Source of the DNA: Sphingobium sp. AP49
GTDB taxonomy: Bacteria > Pseudomonadota > Alphaproteobacteria > Sphingomonadales > Sphingomonadaceae
Direction: 5' to 3'
Length of the DNA: 64,000 nucleotides
NCBI RefSeq assembly: GCF_000281715.2
Contig: NZ_CP124576.1
Coordinates: 1,123,501-1,187,500 of the forward strand
Part shown: positions 33,876 through 42,561 of the stretch, piece by piece
Position numbering within the stretch: the first letter of the stretch is position 1
Layout: each line of letters opens with the position of its first letter
Notes under the pieces: model-generated
Seen by the model: the letters and a program-made list of their open reading frames with translations, nothing else
What the model was told of the DNA's origin: nothing
The model's database searches: none
Program-made: the position numbers and the translations under genes

Positions 33876-35468
33876 ATGACCTATCAAAGTGAAATCGCGA
33901 AGGCCGACACGCTGATCGGCGGCCAGGGCCATTGGGACGGCATTGCGCCCGAATCCGTCGCCCGCATGCGCCTGCAGAACCGGTTCCAGAGCGGCCTCGA
34001 CATCGCCCGCTACACCGCGAAGATCATGCGTGCCGACATGGCCGCCTATGATGCCGATCCGGCCAACTACACCCAGTCGCTGGGCTGCTGGCACGGTTTC
34101 ATCGGCCAGCAGAAGATGATCTCCATCAAGAAGCATTTCGGCACCACCAAGGGCCGCTATCTCTATCTCTCGGGCTGGATGGTCGCGGCGCTGCGCAGCG
34201 AATTCGGCCCGCTGCCCGACCAGTCGATGCACGAAAAGACCAGCGTCCCGGCGCTGATCGAGGAACTCTACACCTTCCTGCGCCAGGCCGACGCCCGCGA
34301 GCTGGGCGGCCTGTTCCGCGATCTCGACAAGGCCCGCGCGGAAGGCGACGAGGTCCGCACCGCGAAGCTCCAGCAGCAGATCGACAATTACGAAACCCAT
34401 ATCGTCCCGATCGTTGCCGACATCGACGCCGGCTTCGGCAATGCGGAGGCGACCTATCTGCTCGCCAAGAAGTTCATCGAGGCTGGCGCCTGCTGCATCC
34501 AGATCGAGAATCAGGTCTCGGACGAAAAGCAGTGCGGCCATCAGGACGGCAAGGTCACGGTCCCGCATGAGGACTTCCTCGCGAAGATCCGGGCGGTCCG
34601 CTACGCCTTCCTGGAACTGGGCATCGACGACGGCGTGATCGTCGCGCGCACGGATTCGCTGGGCGCGGGCCTCACCAAGCAGATCGCCTTCACCCGGGAA
34701 GCGGGCGACATTGGTGACCTGTATAACGGCTTCCTCGACTGTGACGCCGTCGATGCCGGTGCGATCGGCCATGGCGACGTCCTCATCAGCCGCGACGGGC
34801 AACTGCTGAAGCCCAAGCGCCTGCCGTCGAACCTCTATCAGTTTCGCGCCGGCACCGGCGAGGATCGCTGCGTCCTCGACTGCATCACCGCGCTCCAGAA
34901 CGGCGCCGACCTGTTGTGGATCGAAACCGAAAAGCCGCATATCGGCCAGATCGGCGGCATGGTCAGCCGCATCCGCGAAGTGATCCCCAATGCCAAGCTG
35001 GTCTATAACAACTCGCCCAGCTTCAACTGGACGCTGAACTTCCGCCAGCAGGTGTTCGACGCCTGGGAGAAGGAAGGCCGCGACCTTGCCGCCTATGACC
35101 GGGCCAAGCTGATGAGCGCGGACTATGACGCCACCGACCTCGGCATCGAGGCGGACGAACGCATCCGCACCTTCCAGAAGGATGCGGCGGCGCAGGCTGG
35201 CATCTTCCACCACCTCATCACCCTGCCGACCTATCACACGGCCGCGCTCAGCACCGACAATCTCGCCAGGGAATATTTCGGCGAGGCCGGCATGCTGGGC
35301 TACGTCAAGGGCGTGCAGCGGCAGGAAATCCGCCAGGGCATCGCCTGCGTGAAGCACCAGAATATGGCCGGCTCCGACATTGGCGACGACCATAAGGAAT
35401 ATTTCGCCGGCGAAGCCGCGCTCAAGGCCGGCGGCACGCACAACACGATGAACCAGTTCGCAGCCTGA
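33876..35468 (+). CDS. aceA: Isocitrate lyase, long form
   Basis: 530 residues, the longer proteobacterial subfamily. The active-site block reads SDEKQCGHQDGKV, with the catalytic Cys near residue 219; DIDAGFGNAEATYLL and IVARTDSLGAG supply metal and substrate ligands. It splits isocitrate into glyoxylate and succinate, the first glyoxylate-bypass step needed for growth on acetate or fatty acids. ATG 33876 has a GAGGGAATG-type Shine-Dalgarno. Malate synthase is not in the window. The last codons are partly duplicated just downstream. Confidence 0.96.
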   Translation: MTYQSEIAKADTLIGGQGHWDGIAPESVARMRLQNRFQSGLDIARYTAKIMRADMAAYDADPANYTQSLGCWHGFIGQQKMISIKKHFGTTKGRYLYLSGWMVAALRSEFGPLPDQSMHEKTSVPALIEELYTFLRQADARELGGLFRDLDKARAEGDEVRTAKLQQQIDNYETHIVPIVADIDAGFGNAEATYLLAKKFIEAGACCIQIENQVSDEKQCGHQDGKVTVPHEDFLAKIRAVRYAFLELGIDDGVIVARTDSLGAGLTKQIAFTREAGDIGDLYNGFLDCDAVDAGAIGHGDVLISRDGQLLKPKRLPSNLYQFRAGTGEDRCVLDCITALQNGADLLWIETEKPHIGQIGGMVSRIREVIPNAKLVYNNSPSFNWTLNFRQQVFDAWEKEGRDLAAYDRAKLMSADYDATDLGIEADERIRTFQKDAAAQAGIFHHLITLPTYHTAALSTDNLAREYFGEAGMLGYVKGVQRQEIRQGIACVKHQNMAGSDIGDDHKEYFAGEAALKAGGTHNTMNQFAA

Positions 35469-35508
35469 AGGCCACAGGGGGAACCAGTTCGCAGCTTAAG
35501 TACCACAG
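35450..35508 (+). repeat. Partial tandem duplication of the aceA 3' end
   Basis: GAACCAGTTCGCAGC followed by a stop and then CCACAG occurs at 35450-35477 and again at 35481-35508, matching at 23 of 28 bases with a 31-base period. The second copy carries its own TAA. Next to it a perfect 11-bp hairpin CCCATCTTCCC/GGGAAGATGGG (35513-35555) and then an unassigned stretch to 35668. Confidence 0.75.
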
Positions 35509-35668
35509 GCGCCCCATCTTCCCGGCGATATCCCGATAAGCGTCGGGAAGATGGGTTCCGCAAGCGTAACAAGCATGGAAGATTGGAGTTTCGCGGCCGG
35601 GGCCGTGAAGACAGCCAGTTCGCGGGGAATTCGACACTCCTCTCGCGATTGGGTGGAAGGACCCTCGA

Positions 35669-35700
35669 CGGCCCGGTGGCGCACCACCGGGCCGTTTTTT
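35669..35700 (+). terminator. Rho-independent terminator, probably of aceA
   Basis: A 10-bp GC stem CGGCCCGGTG/CACCGGGCCG (35669-35678 with 35685-35694) is followed by TTTTTT. It lies 200 bases beyond the aceA stop, giving an unusually long 3' untranslated region, with no gene in between. Confidence 0.85.
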
Positions 35701-35717
35701 ATTTCGCTCACCCTGCT

Positions 35718-35783
35718 CCGTTCGCCCTGAGTAGCCCCTGAGCGAAGTCGAAGGGGCGTATCGAAGGTACTCAGCACGAACGG
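35718..35783. repeat. Intergenic palindromic repeat
   Basis: CCGTTCG at the left pairs with CGAACGG at the right; inside, GAGTA pairs with TACTC and CCCCT...AGGGG forms a small stem. It belongs to the group of imperfect palindromes scattered between genes here. It sits between the aceA terminator and the DUF885 stop. Confidence 0.75.
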
Positions 35784-35798
35784 CTCATGGGGTGCCCC

Positions 35799-37607
35799 TC
35801 AGGCGATCCCCGCCCGCTGGCGCACCGCCTGCTTCAAGATGTCGAGCGGCATCGCGCCCAGCGTCAGCACCTCATGGAATTGCTTGAGGTCGAACTTGTC
35901 TCCCTGCGCCGTCTTCACTTCCTCCCGCAGGTCGTTCCACACGGTATGGCCGATCTTGTAGCTGCACGCCTGGCCCGGCCAGACGGTATAGCGGTCGATC
36001 TCGCCCTGGCTGCGGCCGCGCGCGATGCCGGTGGTGGCGATGAGATAATCGGTCGCCTTCTCGCGGCTCCAGCGCTTGGCGTGCATGCCGCTGTCGACCA
36101 CCAGCCGGGTGGCGCGGAACAGCAGCGACTGGAGATAGCCGACCTGGCCCAGCGGATCGCCCTTGTACATGCCCATCTCGTCGGCGAGCTGCTCGGAATA
36201 GAGCGCCCAGCCTTCGGAATAGCCGCTGTAGAAGCCACGGCGGCGGATCATCGGGATCGAATCCGATTCCAGCGCCACCGTCACCTGCAGATGGTGGCCC
36301 GGCACCGCCTCATGATGGGTCAGCGTGGCGAGGCCGAATTTCGGCCGGTCGAACGTGTCGCGCAGGTTGATGAAATAGATGGCCGGCCGCGACCCGTCGA
36401 GCGAGGCATTCTGATAATAGCCGCCCGGCGCGCCCGCCTGGATCGTTACCGGTACGCGGCGCACCTCGACCGGCGCCTTGGGCACGGTGTTGAACGCCTC
36501 GCCCAGCCGCGCCTGCATCGCCTTGATCTGGCTGTTGAGCTGCGCCAGCAGCGCCTCGCGGCCCGGATCGGTATTGGGGTAGAGCTGGTCGGGGCGCTGG
36601 TTGAGCGCGACCAGACGGTCGCCGACCGTGCCCTGGCTCATCCCTTCGCCCTTCAGGATCGCGTCGATCCGCGACGAGATGCTGGCGACCTGGTCCAGGC
36701 CCATCTGGTGGATCTCGTCGCCGGTCAGCCGGGTCGTGGTCGCGGCCTCGGCGGCGGCGGCGTAGAAGGCCTCGCCATCGGGCAGGCGCCAGCAGCCGGC
36801 ATCATGCACCGCCTTCGCCCGCAACTGCTGCACCAGCGCGCGCTGGCGATCGACCGCGGGGAAGACCTTTTCCGCGACGATCTTCTCGGCTTGGGCCGCG
36901 CGTTCGGGCGGCAGGCCGGCGGCGGCCAGCTTCTTGGCAAAGCTTGCCACCAACACGGTCTGGGCGGCGGGCTGGTCGCGCAGCGCCGCCTGCATCTTCA
37001 TGGTGGTGTCGAGGATATAGTCGGGCGCGAACACGCCCTTGGCCGCGTCCGCCTTCTGCCGTTCCAGCTCGCCATCCATGCTGACGGGGAAGGCTTCGAG
37101 CCGCGCCAGATAGGCGTCGGCATCGGCCGCGTCCTTCACCCGGTGCTGGCTGTCGAGGAAATCGGGCGTCTCGCGATAGGAGCCGGTCAGCTGGCTCAGG
37201 ATATAGGGCGCGTAGCGGCCCGCCGTCTCGCCATAGGCGAAACGCTCGCCACCGACCGCGCGGTCGAGCTGATAGGCGACGACATCATAGTCGAGCTGGC
37301 TCGCCGGGCTGAGCGCCGCGCGGTCGAGGCCGGCCAGTTGCTTGGCCTGCGTCTTGGTGCGGGCGAGGTCGCGGGCCGCGCCGGCGGCGCTGGTGTCGCT
37401 GAGCTTGCCGCGCAGCGCCGCGCGGGCGCCGGTGTCGAGGCCAAGGCGGGTCGCCTGTTCCGGGCTGTCGTCCAGCCGCTCATAGAAGAAGCCGTCCAAC
37501 ATGGCGCGCAGGCGGGCATCCTGCGATCCCGGCTGCGCAAAGGCGCGCGGGGTGGATGCGGCCAGCGCCGTGGCGCCGCTGGTGGTGAGGAATTGGCGTC
37601 GGTTCAC
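35799..37607 (-). CDS. DUF885 family protein (metallopeptidase-like), Tat-exported
   Basis: 602 residues. The N-terminus MNRRQFLTTSGATALAASTPRA is a twin-arginine signal. The protein has the DUF885 pattern including a THHEAVPGHHLQV zinc-type motif (HExxxGHH) near residue 430 and PGQACSYKIGHTVWNDLRE. Many family members are peptidases or have no known substrate. The start is GTG at 37607 with a GGGAG Shine-Dalgarno. The long reverse-frame reading on the plus strand is a shadow of it. Confidence 0.85.
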   Translation of the reverse strand: MNRRQFLTTSGATALAASTPRAFAQPGSQDARLRAMLDGFFYERLDDSPEQATRLGLDTGARAALRGKLSDTSAAGAARDLARTKTQAKQLAGLDRAALSPASQLDYDVVAYQLDRAVGGERFAYGETAGRYAPYILSQLTGSYRETPDFLDSQHRVKDAADADAYLARLEAFPVSMDGELERQKADAAKGVFAPDYILDTTMKMQAALRDQPAAQTVLVASFAKKLAAAGLPPERAAQAEKIVAEKVFPAVDRQRALVQQLRAKAVHDAGCWRLPDGEAFYAAAAEAATTTRLTGDEIHQMGLDQVASISSRIDAILKGEGMSQGTVGDRLVALNQRPDQLYPNTDPGREALLAQLNSQIKAMQARLGEAFNTVPKAPVEVRRVPVTIQAGAPGGYYQNASLDGSRPAIYFINLRDTFDRPKFGLATLTHHEAVPGHHLQVTVALESDSIPMIRRRGFYSGYSEGWALYSEQLADEMGMYKGDPLGQVGYLQSLLFRATRLVVDSGMHAKRWSREKATDYLIATTGIARGRSQGEIDRYTVWPGQACSYKIGHTVWNDLREEVKTAQGDKFDLKQFHEVLTLGAMPLDILKQAVRQRAGIA

Positions 37608-37820
37608 GAAATGCTCCCTGTTCTGGCCCTGGCGCGAACGGTCGCCCGCCCGCCGGGGGCCGCCTTAGTGCCGCGCATGCAGGGGCTTGGCTAGGGGAGA
37701 GGAGATGGTTTTGATGTGGTAGCCAACGGCAACGGTCCGGCAATGGTTCGGAATTGCAACCTAAATTGACAGCTGCTTGCAGCGGGGATAGCCTTGATTC
37801 TCCTAGCGAAGGAGGTCCCG

Positions 37821-38360
37821 ATGCGTTTCGCGTTTCTTCTCCCGGTCATCACTTCGACATTGGCTGCCCCGATAATGGCGCAGACACCATCTGGTCCGGC
37901 AACGGCTCAGCCTGCATATCATGAAGGCCTGCGCCCCAGCTGGGACAATCTCTACAATATCGATTCAGGCGTATACGGAGATTTTCGAACTGCGAATTAC
38001 AGCCAGGTCCGCCAATTGATGCAGCAAGGCCATTATGCCCAGGCGGACAAGGCGCTGAACAGGATCATGAGCGGATCGAATGATCTTGAAGCCCGCTTCC
38101 TGAAAGGCGTCACGACGCTGGCGCTGAATAATCCGGAAGGTGCGCGGCGCTATTTTGAACGGGCGCTGCCCAATGGGCGGAGCGGCCACCCGGGCGCGAT
38201 GTCGGGTCTGGCGCTTGCCGAAATCAGGCTGGGCAATGTCGGCGCCGCGCAGGACATTCTGCAGAAGCTGCAATATCAGCAAGCGCGATGCGCGGGCAAT
38301 TGCGATCGCGCGATATCCATCGACCAGGCGATCGGGGTGGTGGAAAAGGCGCTGAGCTGA
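37821..38360 (+). CDS. Exported protein with TPR-like repeats, 179 aa
   Basis: Signal peptide MRFAFLLPVITSTLAAPIMAQ followed by a helical repeat region: VRQLMQQGHYAQADKALNRI, ARFLKGVTTLALNNPEGARR and GLALAEIRLGNVGAAQDILQ have the TPR spacing. Two Cys (ARCAGNCDRA) near the end could form a short disulfide. The Shine-Dalgarno AAGGAGGT is near-perfect, 6 bases from ATG 37821. It stands alone; probably a periplasmic scaffold. Confidence 0.75.
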   Translation: MRFAFLLPVITSTLAAPIMAQTPSGPATAQPAYHEGLRPSWDNLYNIDSGVYGDFRTANYSQVRQLMQQGHYAQADKALNRIMSGSNDLEARFLKGVTTLALNNPEGARRYFERALPNGRSGHPGAMSGLALAEIRLGNVGAAQDILQKLQYQQARCAGNCDRAISIDQAIGVVEKALS

Positions 38361-38530
38361 ACCGGGACGGTGGCAGTCGCTGCGCTGATTATAGTCCCCA
38401 GGGCTAGGAACGGAGTGGTCCGCGCGCATCTCTGATAAGCCGAGCTTGTCAGAGGCGTGGATCGTTCCGTCTGTAAGCCCATTCCCCGATGCGCTAAGGC
38501 GCGCGCACCACGCAAAGGGGAGTTTGATCG

Positions 38531-39217
38531 ATGGCCTATACGCTGATCACCGCCAACCGGAATTATAGCAGTTGGTCGCTGCGGCCCTGGTTGTTGATGA
38601 AGGGGTTGGGCATCGCCTTTGCCGACCGGATCGAGCCTTTCGCATCCGCGACCAATTATGCGGCCTTTCGCAGCTTTTCGCCGACCGGACAGGTTCCCGC
38701 ACTGATCGATGGCGATCGGACGGTCTGGGATTCGCTCGGCATTCTTCTCTATCTCGCCGACCGGCATGCGGGCGTGTGGCCGGCCGATGTCGAGGCCCGC
38801 GCCTTTGCCCAATGTGCGGTGACGGAGATGCACAGCGGCTTTTCCGCGCTGCGCAACGATTGCACGATGAATGTCGGCGTGCGGGTGGAACCGCATCTCC
38901 ATTCGCCTGCGCTGAACAGGGATATCGCCCGCCTGCGTGAATTGTGGGAACAGGGGCTGTCCCGCTTTGGCGGTCCTTATCTGGCCGGCGCCGATTTCAG
39001 CGCCCTCGACGCCTTCTATGCGCCCGTGGCCTTCCGCGTCCGTACCTATGGGCTGGACGTCGGCCCGATCGCGCGCGTCTGGGTCGAGCATATGCTGGCG
39101 CATCCGGCGATGCGGCAATGGGAGCAGGAAGCGCTGGCCGAGACCTGGCGCGAGGATAGCCATGAGGCAGAGATCGGCGCGGCCGGCCGCATCGTCGAGG
39201 ATTATCGCGCCCGTTGA
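38531..39217 (+). CDS. Glutathione S-transferase family protein
   Basis: 228 residues with a thioredoxin-like N-terminal domain (TANRNYSSWSLRPWLLMKG; probable catalytic Ser near residues 13-14; SFSPTGQVPALIDGDRTVWDS as the glutathione-binding cis-Pro/Asp-Ser region) and a helical C-terminal domain (SRFGGPYLAGADFSALDAFYA). The Ser-type N-terminus resembles YfcF-like GSTs. Cytosolic. The gene stands alone before the leu cluster with a 100-base gap. Confidence 0.88.
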   Translation: MAYTLITANRNYSSWSLRPWLLMKGLGIAFADRIEPFASATNYAAFRSFSPTGQVPALIDGDRTVWDSLGILLYLADRHAGVWPADVEARAFAQCAVTEMHSGFSALRNDCTMNVGVRVEPHLHSPALNRDIARLRELWEQGLSRFGGPYLAGADFSALDAFYAPVAFRVRTYGLDVGPIARVWVEHMLAHPAMRQWEQEALAETWREDSHEAEIGAAGRIVEDYRAR

Positions 39218-39317
39218 GGTGGATGTAACATTCTTGCTTCGTGGCAGGCGGAAACAGACGAAATCCATCGCATTCCCCCTTTCCCCTGGCGCCTTACGGG
39301 TCTAGGGGGAGGGGACC

Positions 39318-40769
39318 ATGGTTAAGCCACGCACCCTCTATGAGAAGATCTGGGACGCGCATGTCGTTGAACGGCGTCCCGATGGAACCTGCCTGATCTA
39401 TATCGATCGTCACCTCGTGCATGAAGTGACGAGCCCGCAGGCGTTTGAAGGCTTACGCCTCGCTGGACGGAAAGTGCGCCGGCCCGACCTGACCCTTGCG
39501 GTACCCGACCATAATCTGCCGACGACGCCGCGCCGCGACGCCGAGGGGCATCGCATCCCGATCGCCGACCCGGAAAGCGCGCAGCAGCTCGCCGCGCTGG
39601 AACGCAATGCGCCGGAATTCGGCGTGCGTCTGATCGGCGACGCGGACCCGGAACAGGGCATCGTCCATGTCGTCGGTCCGGAACAGGGCTTCACCTTGCC
39701 GGGCACCACTCTGGTGTGCGGCGACAGCCATACCAGCTCGCATGGCGCGCTGGGCGCGCTGGCCTTCGGCATCGGCACGTCCGAGGTCGAGCATGTGCTG
39801 GCGACCCAGACCCTGCTGCTGAAACAGTCCAAGACCATGCAGGTCGTGGTCGAGGGTGCGCTGGGCTATGGCGTCACCCCCAAGGATGTGGCGCTGGCGA
39901 TCTGCGGCACGATCGGCACCGCCGGCGGCACCGGCTATGTCATGGAATATCGCGGGTCGGTGTTCCGCGACATGTCGATCGAGGGCCGCCTGACCGTCGC
40001 CAACATGTCGATCGAGGCGGGTGCCCGGTCCGGCCTGTTCGCGCCGGACGAAAAGACGTTCGCCTATATCGAGGGCCGTCCGATGGCGCCCAAGGGTGCC
40101 GACTGGGATGCGGCCGTCGCCTGGTGGAAGACGCTGCACACGGATGAAGGCGCGGTGTTCGACAAGACCGTCGTGATCGACGCGGCCGACATCGTCCCCA
40201 ACGTCACCTGGGGCACCAGCCCCGAGGATGTCGTGCCGGTGACCGGCGTCGTGCCCAACCCCGAAAGCTTCGCCGATGCGTCGAAGCGCGCTGCCGCGCA
40301 GAAGTCGCTCGACTATATGGGCCTGTCCGCCGGGCAGAAGATGGAAGATGTCGCGATCGAGCATGTCTTCATCGGCAGCTGCACCAATAGCCGGATCGAG
40401 GATCTGCGCGCCGCCGCCGGCCTGCTGAAAGGGCGGCATATCGCCGCCGGCATCAAGCATGCGATGGTCGTGCCGGGATCGGGCCTGGTCAAGCGCATGG
40501 CCGAGGCCGAGGGGCTGGACCGCATCTTCCTCGACGCCGGTTTTGAATGGCGCGAGCCGGGCTGTTCGGCGTGCCTGGGCATGAACCCGGACAAGGTGCC
40601 GGCCGGCGAGCGCTGCGCATCGACCAGCAATCGCAACTTCATGGGGCGCCAGGGGCCGGGATCGCGCACGCATCTGGTCTCGCCAGAAATGGCGGCGGCC
40701 GCGGCACTGACGGGCCGGTTGACCGATGTACGCGCATTGATGGGTGAAAAAGAGGGGATGGTCGCATGA
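39318..40769 (+). CDS. leuC: 3-isopropylmalate dehydratase large subunit
   Basis: 483 residues of the aconitase superfamily. The 4Fe-4S ligands are visible as FIGSCTNSR (first Cys near residue 356) and [11 protein letters not shown] (two Cys), with [14 protein letters not shown] and [14 protein letters not shown] upstream. With LeuD it isomerises 2- to 3-isopropylmalate in leucine synthesis. Its stop overlaps the start of a micro-ORF (ATGA, 40766-40769), which itself overlaps leuD. Confidence 0.97.
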   Translation: MVKPRTLYEKIWDAHVVERRPDGTCLIYIDRHLVHEVTSPQAFEGLRLAGRKVRRPDLTLAVPDHNLPTTPRRDAEGHRIPIADPESAQQLAALERNAPEFGVRLIGDADPEQGIVHVVGPEQGFTLPGTTLVCGDSHTSSHGALGALAFGIGTSEVEHVLATQTLLLKQSKTMQVVVEGALGYGVTPKDVALAICGTIGTAGGTGYVMEYRGSVFRDMSIEGRLTVANMSIEAGARSGLFAPDEKTFAYIEGRPMAPKGADWDAAVAWWKTLHTDEGAVFDKTVVIDAADIVPNVTWGTSPEDVVPVTGVVPNPESFADASKRAAAQKSLDYMGLSAGQKMEDVAIEHVFIGSCTNSRIEDLRAAAGLLKGRHIAAGIKHAMVVPGSGLVKRMAEAEGLDRIFLDAGFEWREPGCSACLGMNPDKVPAGERCASTSNRNFMGRQGPGSRTHLVSPEMAAAAALTGRLTDVRALMGEKEGMVA

Positions 40770-40879
40770 AGAAGGTATTCTGGGTGCTGGCGCTGGGCGC
40801 GCTGGCCAGTGCGGCGATGGCCGCGACGCTGGGCCGCGCCGAGGACGGTCCCGCAGTGGAGGCGAAGCGGGCGCACTGA
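40766..40879 (+). CDS. Micro-ORF of 37 aa between leuC and leuD, membrane-anchor-like
   Basis: [23 protein letters not shown] followed by a charged tail to KRAH and TGA. The first 20 residues form one hydrophobic segment after two Lys, like a short signal or tail anchor. It starts in the ATGA of the leuC stop and ends in the TGATG of the leuD start, so a ribosome would translate all three in a chain. It is too short for default gene callers. The 37-aa product may be a real small protein or a translational coupler. Confidence 0.6.
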   Translation: MKKVFWVLALGALASAAMAATLGRAEDGPAVEAKRAH

Positions 40880-41472
40880 TGGACAAGCTGACGACCGTCG
40901 ACGGCCGGGCCTATCCGTTCGGGATGAAGAATGTCGACACCGACATCGTCATCCCGGCGCACTGGCTCAAGACGATTTCGCGCGCGGGCCTGGGCAAGGG
41001 CGCGTTCGAGGTGCTGCGCAAGGAACCGGGCAATGTCTTCGACGATCCCGAATATGCCGGCAGCCCGATCCTGATCGCGGGCGACAATTTCGGCTGCGGC
41101 TCCAGCCGTGAACATGCCGCCTGGGCGCTTGGCGACCTGGGCATCAAGGTGGTGATCGCGCCGAGCTTCTCCGACATCTTCTCGGGCAATGCGTTCAAGA
41201 ACGGCATTTTGACCGTGGTGCTGCCGCAGGACGCGATCGACCGGCTGATGGAAGTGGCGAAGAGCGACCCGATCCATGTCGATCTGGAGCAGCAGAGCGT
41301 CACCACCCAATATCAGGATCGCTTCCACTTCGAGATCGATCCGTTCCGCAAGCATTGCCTGCTGGGCGGCCTCGACGAGATCGGCCTGACGCTGGACGAG
41401 GCGGATGTGATCGATGCGTTCGAGGCGAAGGACGCGGCTTTGCGTCCCTGGCTGGTTCCGGCCGTTGCCTAA
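40879..41472 (+). CDS. leuD: 3-isopropylmalate dehydratase small subunit
   Basis: 197 residues starting [20 protein letters not shown]. The substrate-loop motif [17 protein letters not shown] and [19 protein letters not shown] are intact. LeuD supplies the swivelling domain that closes over the LeuC iron-sulfur cluster. The start overlaps the micro-ORF stop (TGATG). leuB and leuA are not in the window. Confidence 0.97.
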   Translation: MDKLTTVDGRAYPFGMKNVDTDIVIPAHWLKTISRAGLGKGAFEVLRKEPGNVFDDPEYAGSPILIAGDNFGCGSSREHAAWALGDLGIKVVIAPSFSDIFSGNAFKNGILTVVLPQDAIDRLMEVAKSDPIHVDLEQQSVTTQYQDRFHFEIDPFRKHCLLGGLDEIGLTLDEADVIDAFEAKDAALRPWLVPAVA

Positions 41473-41529
41473 AGGCGCGGTTCCGCCTATCTCCCGATCA
41501 GACAGACGTAATTCGACAGGGCTTCATCC

Positions 41530-41853
41530 ATGACCACTTTCGACGACCGCGAGCGCGCATTTGAAAATATGTTCGCGCACGACCAGGAGATGCAGTTCCG
41601 CATCCAGGCGCGCCGCAACCGCCTGCTGGGCGAATGGGCGGCCGCGAAAATGGGCCTGACCCCTGAAGAAACCGACGCTTATGCCAAGGCCGTCGTGCAG
41701 GCCGACTTCGAGGAAGCGGGCGACGAGGATGTCATCCGCAAGCTGGTCGGCGATATGACCCAGGCGGGCCTCGATATCGACGAGCCCGGCGTGCGCGCCG
41801 CGCTCGAAGAACAGGCGGTGGTCGCCCGCCGCATGTTCATCGAAGCGCAGTAA
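41530..41853 (+). CDS. ATPase inhibitor subunit zeta (DUF1476 family)
   Basis: 107 residues, full-length match to the alphaproteobacterial zeta family: TTFDDRERAFENMFAHDQEM, RRNRLLGEWAAAKMGL and a C-terminal EEQAVVARRMFIEAQ. Zeta binds the F1 part of ATP synthase and blocks reverse ATP hydrolysis; the inhibitory N-terminus is present. It leads a probable operon with bolA and grxD (13-base and 64-base gaps), all on the plus strand after leuD. Confidence 0.92.
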   Translation: MTTFDDRERAFENMFAHDQEMQFRIQARRNRLLGEWAAAKMGLTPEETDAYAKAVVQADFEEAGDEDVIRKLVGDMTQAGLDIDEPGVRAALEEQAVVARRMFIEAQ

Positions 41854-41866
41854 GGACAGTATCGCC

Positions 41867-42100
41867 ATGCCGATGGCTGCCGACGACATTGCGGCAATGA
41901 TCAAGTCCGCGATTCCCGATGCGCAGGTCGAAATTACCGACCTTGCCGGCGATGGCGATCATTATGCGGCCAAGGTCGTGTCCGAAAGCTTTCGGGGCAT
42001 GACCCGGGTGGCACAGCAGCGCGCGGTCTATGCGGCGCTCGGCGGACGCATGGGCGGGGTACTCCACGCCTTGCAACTGACCACCGCCGTTCCCAACTAA
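41867..42100 (+). CDS. BolA family protein
   Basis: 77 residues, BolA/IbaG-like: IKSAIPDAQVEITDLAGDGDHY, the helix-turn motif ESFRGMTRVAQQRAVYAAL and a C-terminal LHALQLTT. BolA-like proteins form [2Fe-2S]-bridged complexes with CGFS glutaredoxins. The next gene encodes exactly such a glutaredoxin, which supports a role in iron-sulfur handling. A start four residues later is possible. Confidence 0.92.
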   Translation: MPMAADDIAAMIKSAIPDAQVEITDLAGDGDHYAAKVVSESFRGMTRVAQQRAVYAALGGRMGGVLHALQLTTAVPN

Positions 42101-42164
42101 CCGCCATAGCGACATTCGCGTCCCGCCCGGCGGTGACGCCAGACAGAGAATTGGACCCAGTGAA

Positions 42165-42497
42165 ATGACCGACGCCGTGCAGCAGCGGATCGCCGAGATT
42201 GTCAACGGCAATGACGTGGTGCTCTTCATGAAGGGCACGCCGCTCTTCCCCCAGTGCGGTTTTTCCAGCCGCGCGATTGCGATCCTGGAGCATCTGGCCG
42301 TGTCCTATGAGACGGTCGACGTGCTGCAGGACCAGGCGATCCGCCAGGGCATCAAGAGCTTCTCGGACTGGCCGACCATTCCCCAGCTCTATGTGAAGGG
42401 CGAATTTGTCGGCGGCAGCGACATCATGATGGAAATGTACGAGGCTGGTGAACTGCAGCAGCTGATGACCGACCAGGGCGTCGCTGCGGCGAACTGA
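42165..42497 (+). CDS. grxD: Monothiol glutaredoxin, CGFS type
   Basis: 110 residues with the active site FPQCGFSSRA (CGFS near residues 29-32), FLKGTP-like N-terminal strand (VVLFMKGTP) and SDWPTIPQLYVKGEFVGGSD. It assembles a [2Fe-2S] cluster with BolA or delivers it to target proteins. It is in a row with bolA and the zeta inhibitor. A terminator follows 26 bases after the stop. Confidence 0.96.
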   Translation: MTDAVQQRIAEIVNGNDVVLFMKGTPLFPQCGFSSRAIAILEHLAVSYETVDVLQDQAIRQGIKSFSDWPTIPQLYVKGEFVGGSDIMMEMYEAGELQQLMTDQGVAAAN

Positions 42498-42522
42498 ACG
42501 CAGCTTCAGGGCGAAAGATTAT

Positions 42523-42554
42523 CGGGCGGTCCGCTGGTCGGGCCGCCCTTTTTC
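42523..42554 (+). terminator. Rho-independent terminator after grxD
   Basis: GGGCGG/CCGCCC (42524-42529 with 42543-42548) is followed by TTTTTCTT. It ends the zeta-bolA-grxD transcript and lies directly before the convergent aminotransferase stop. Confidence 0.85.
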
Positions 42555-42561
42555 TTGGGGG

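Noticed and set aside
35787-37694. A 635-codon plus-strand frame opposite the DUF885 gene
   Set aside because: Shadow. The DUF885 strand has a Tat signal and the HExxxGHH-type motif.
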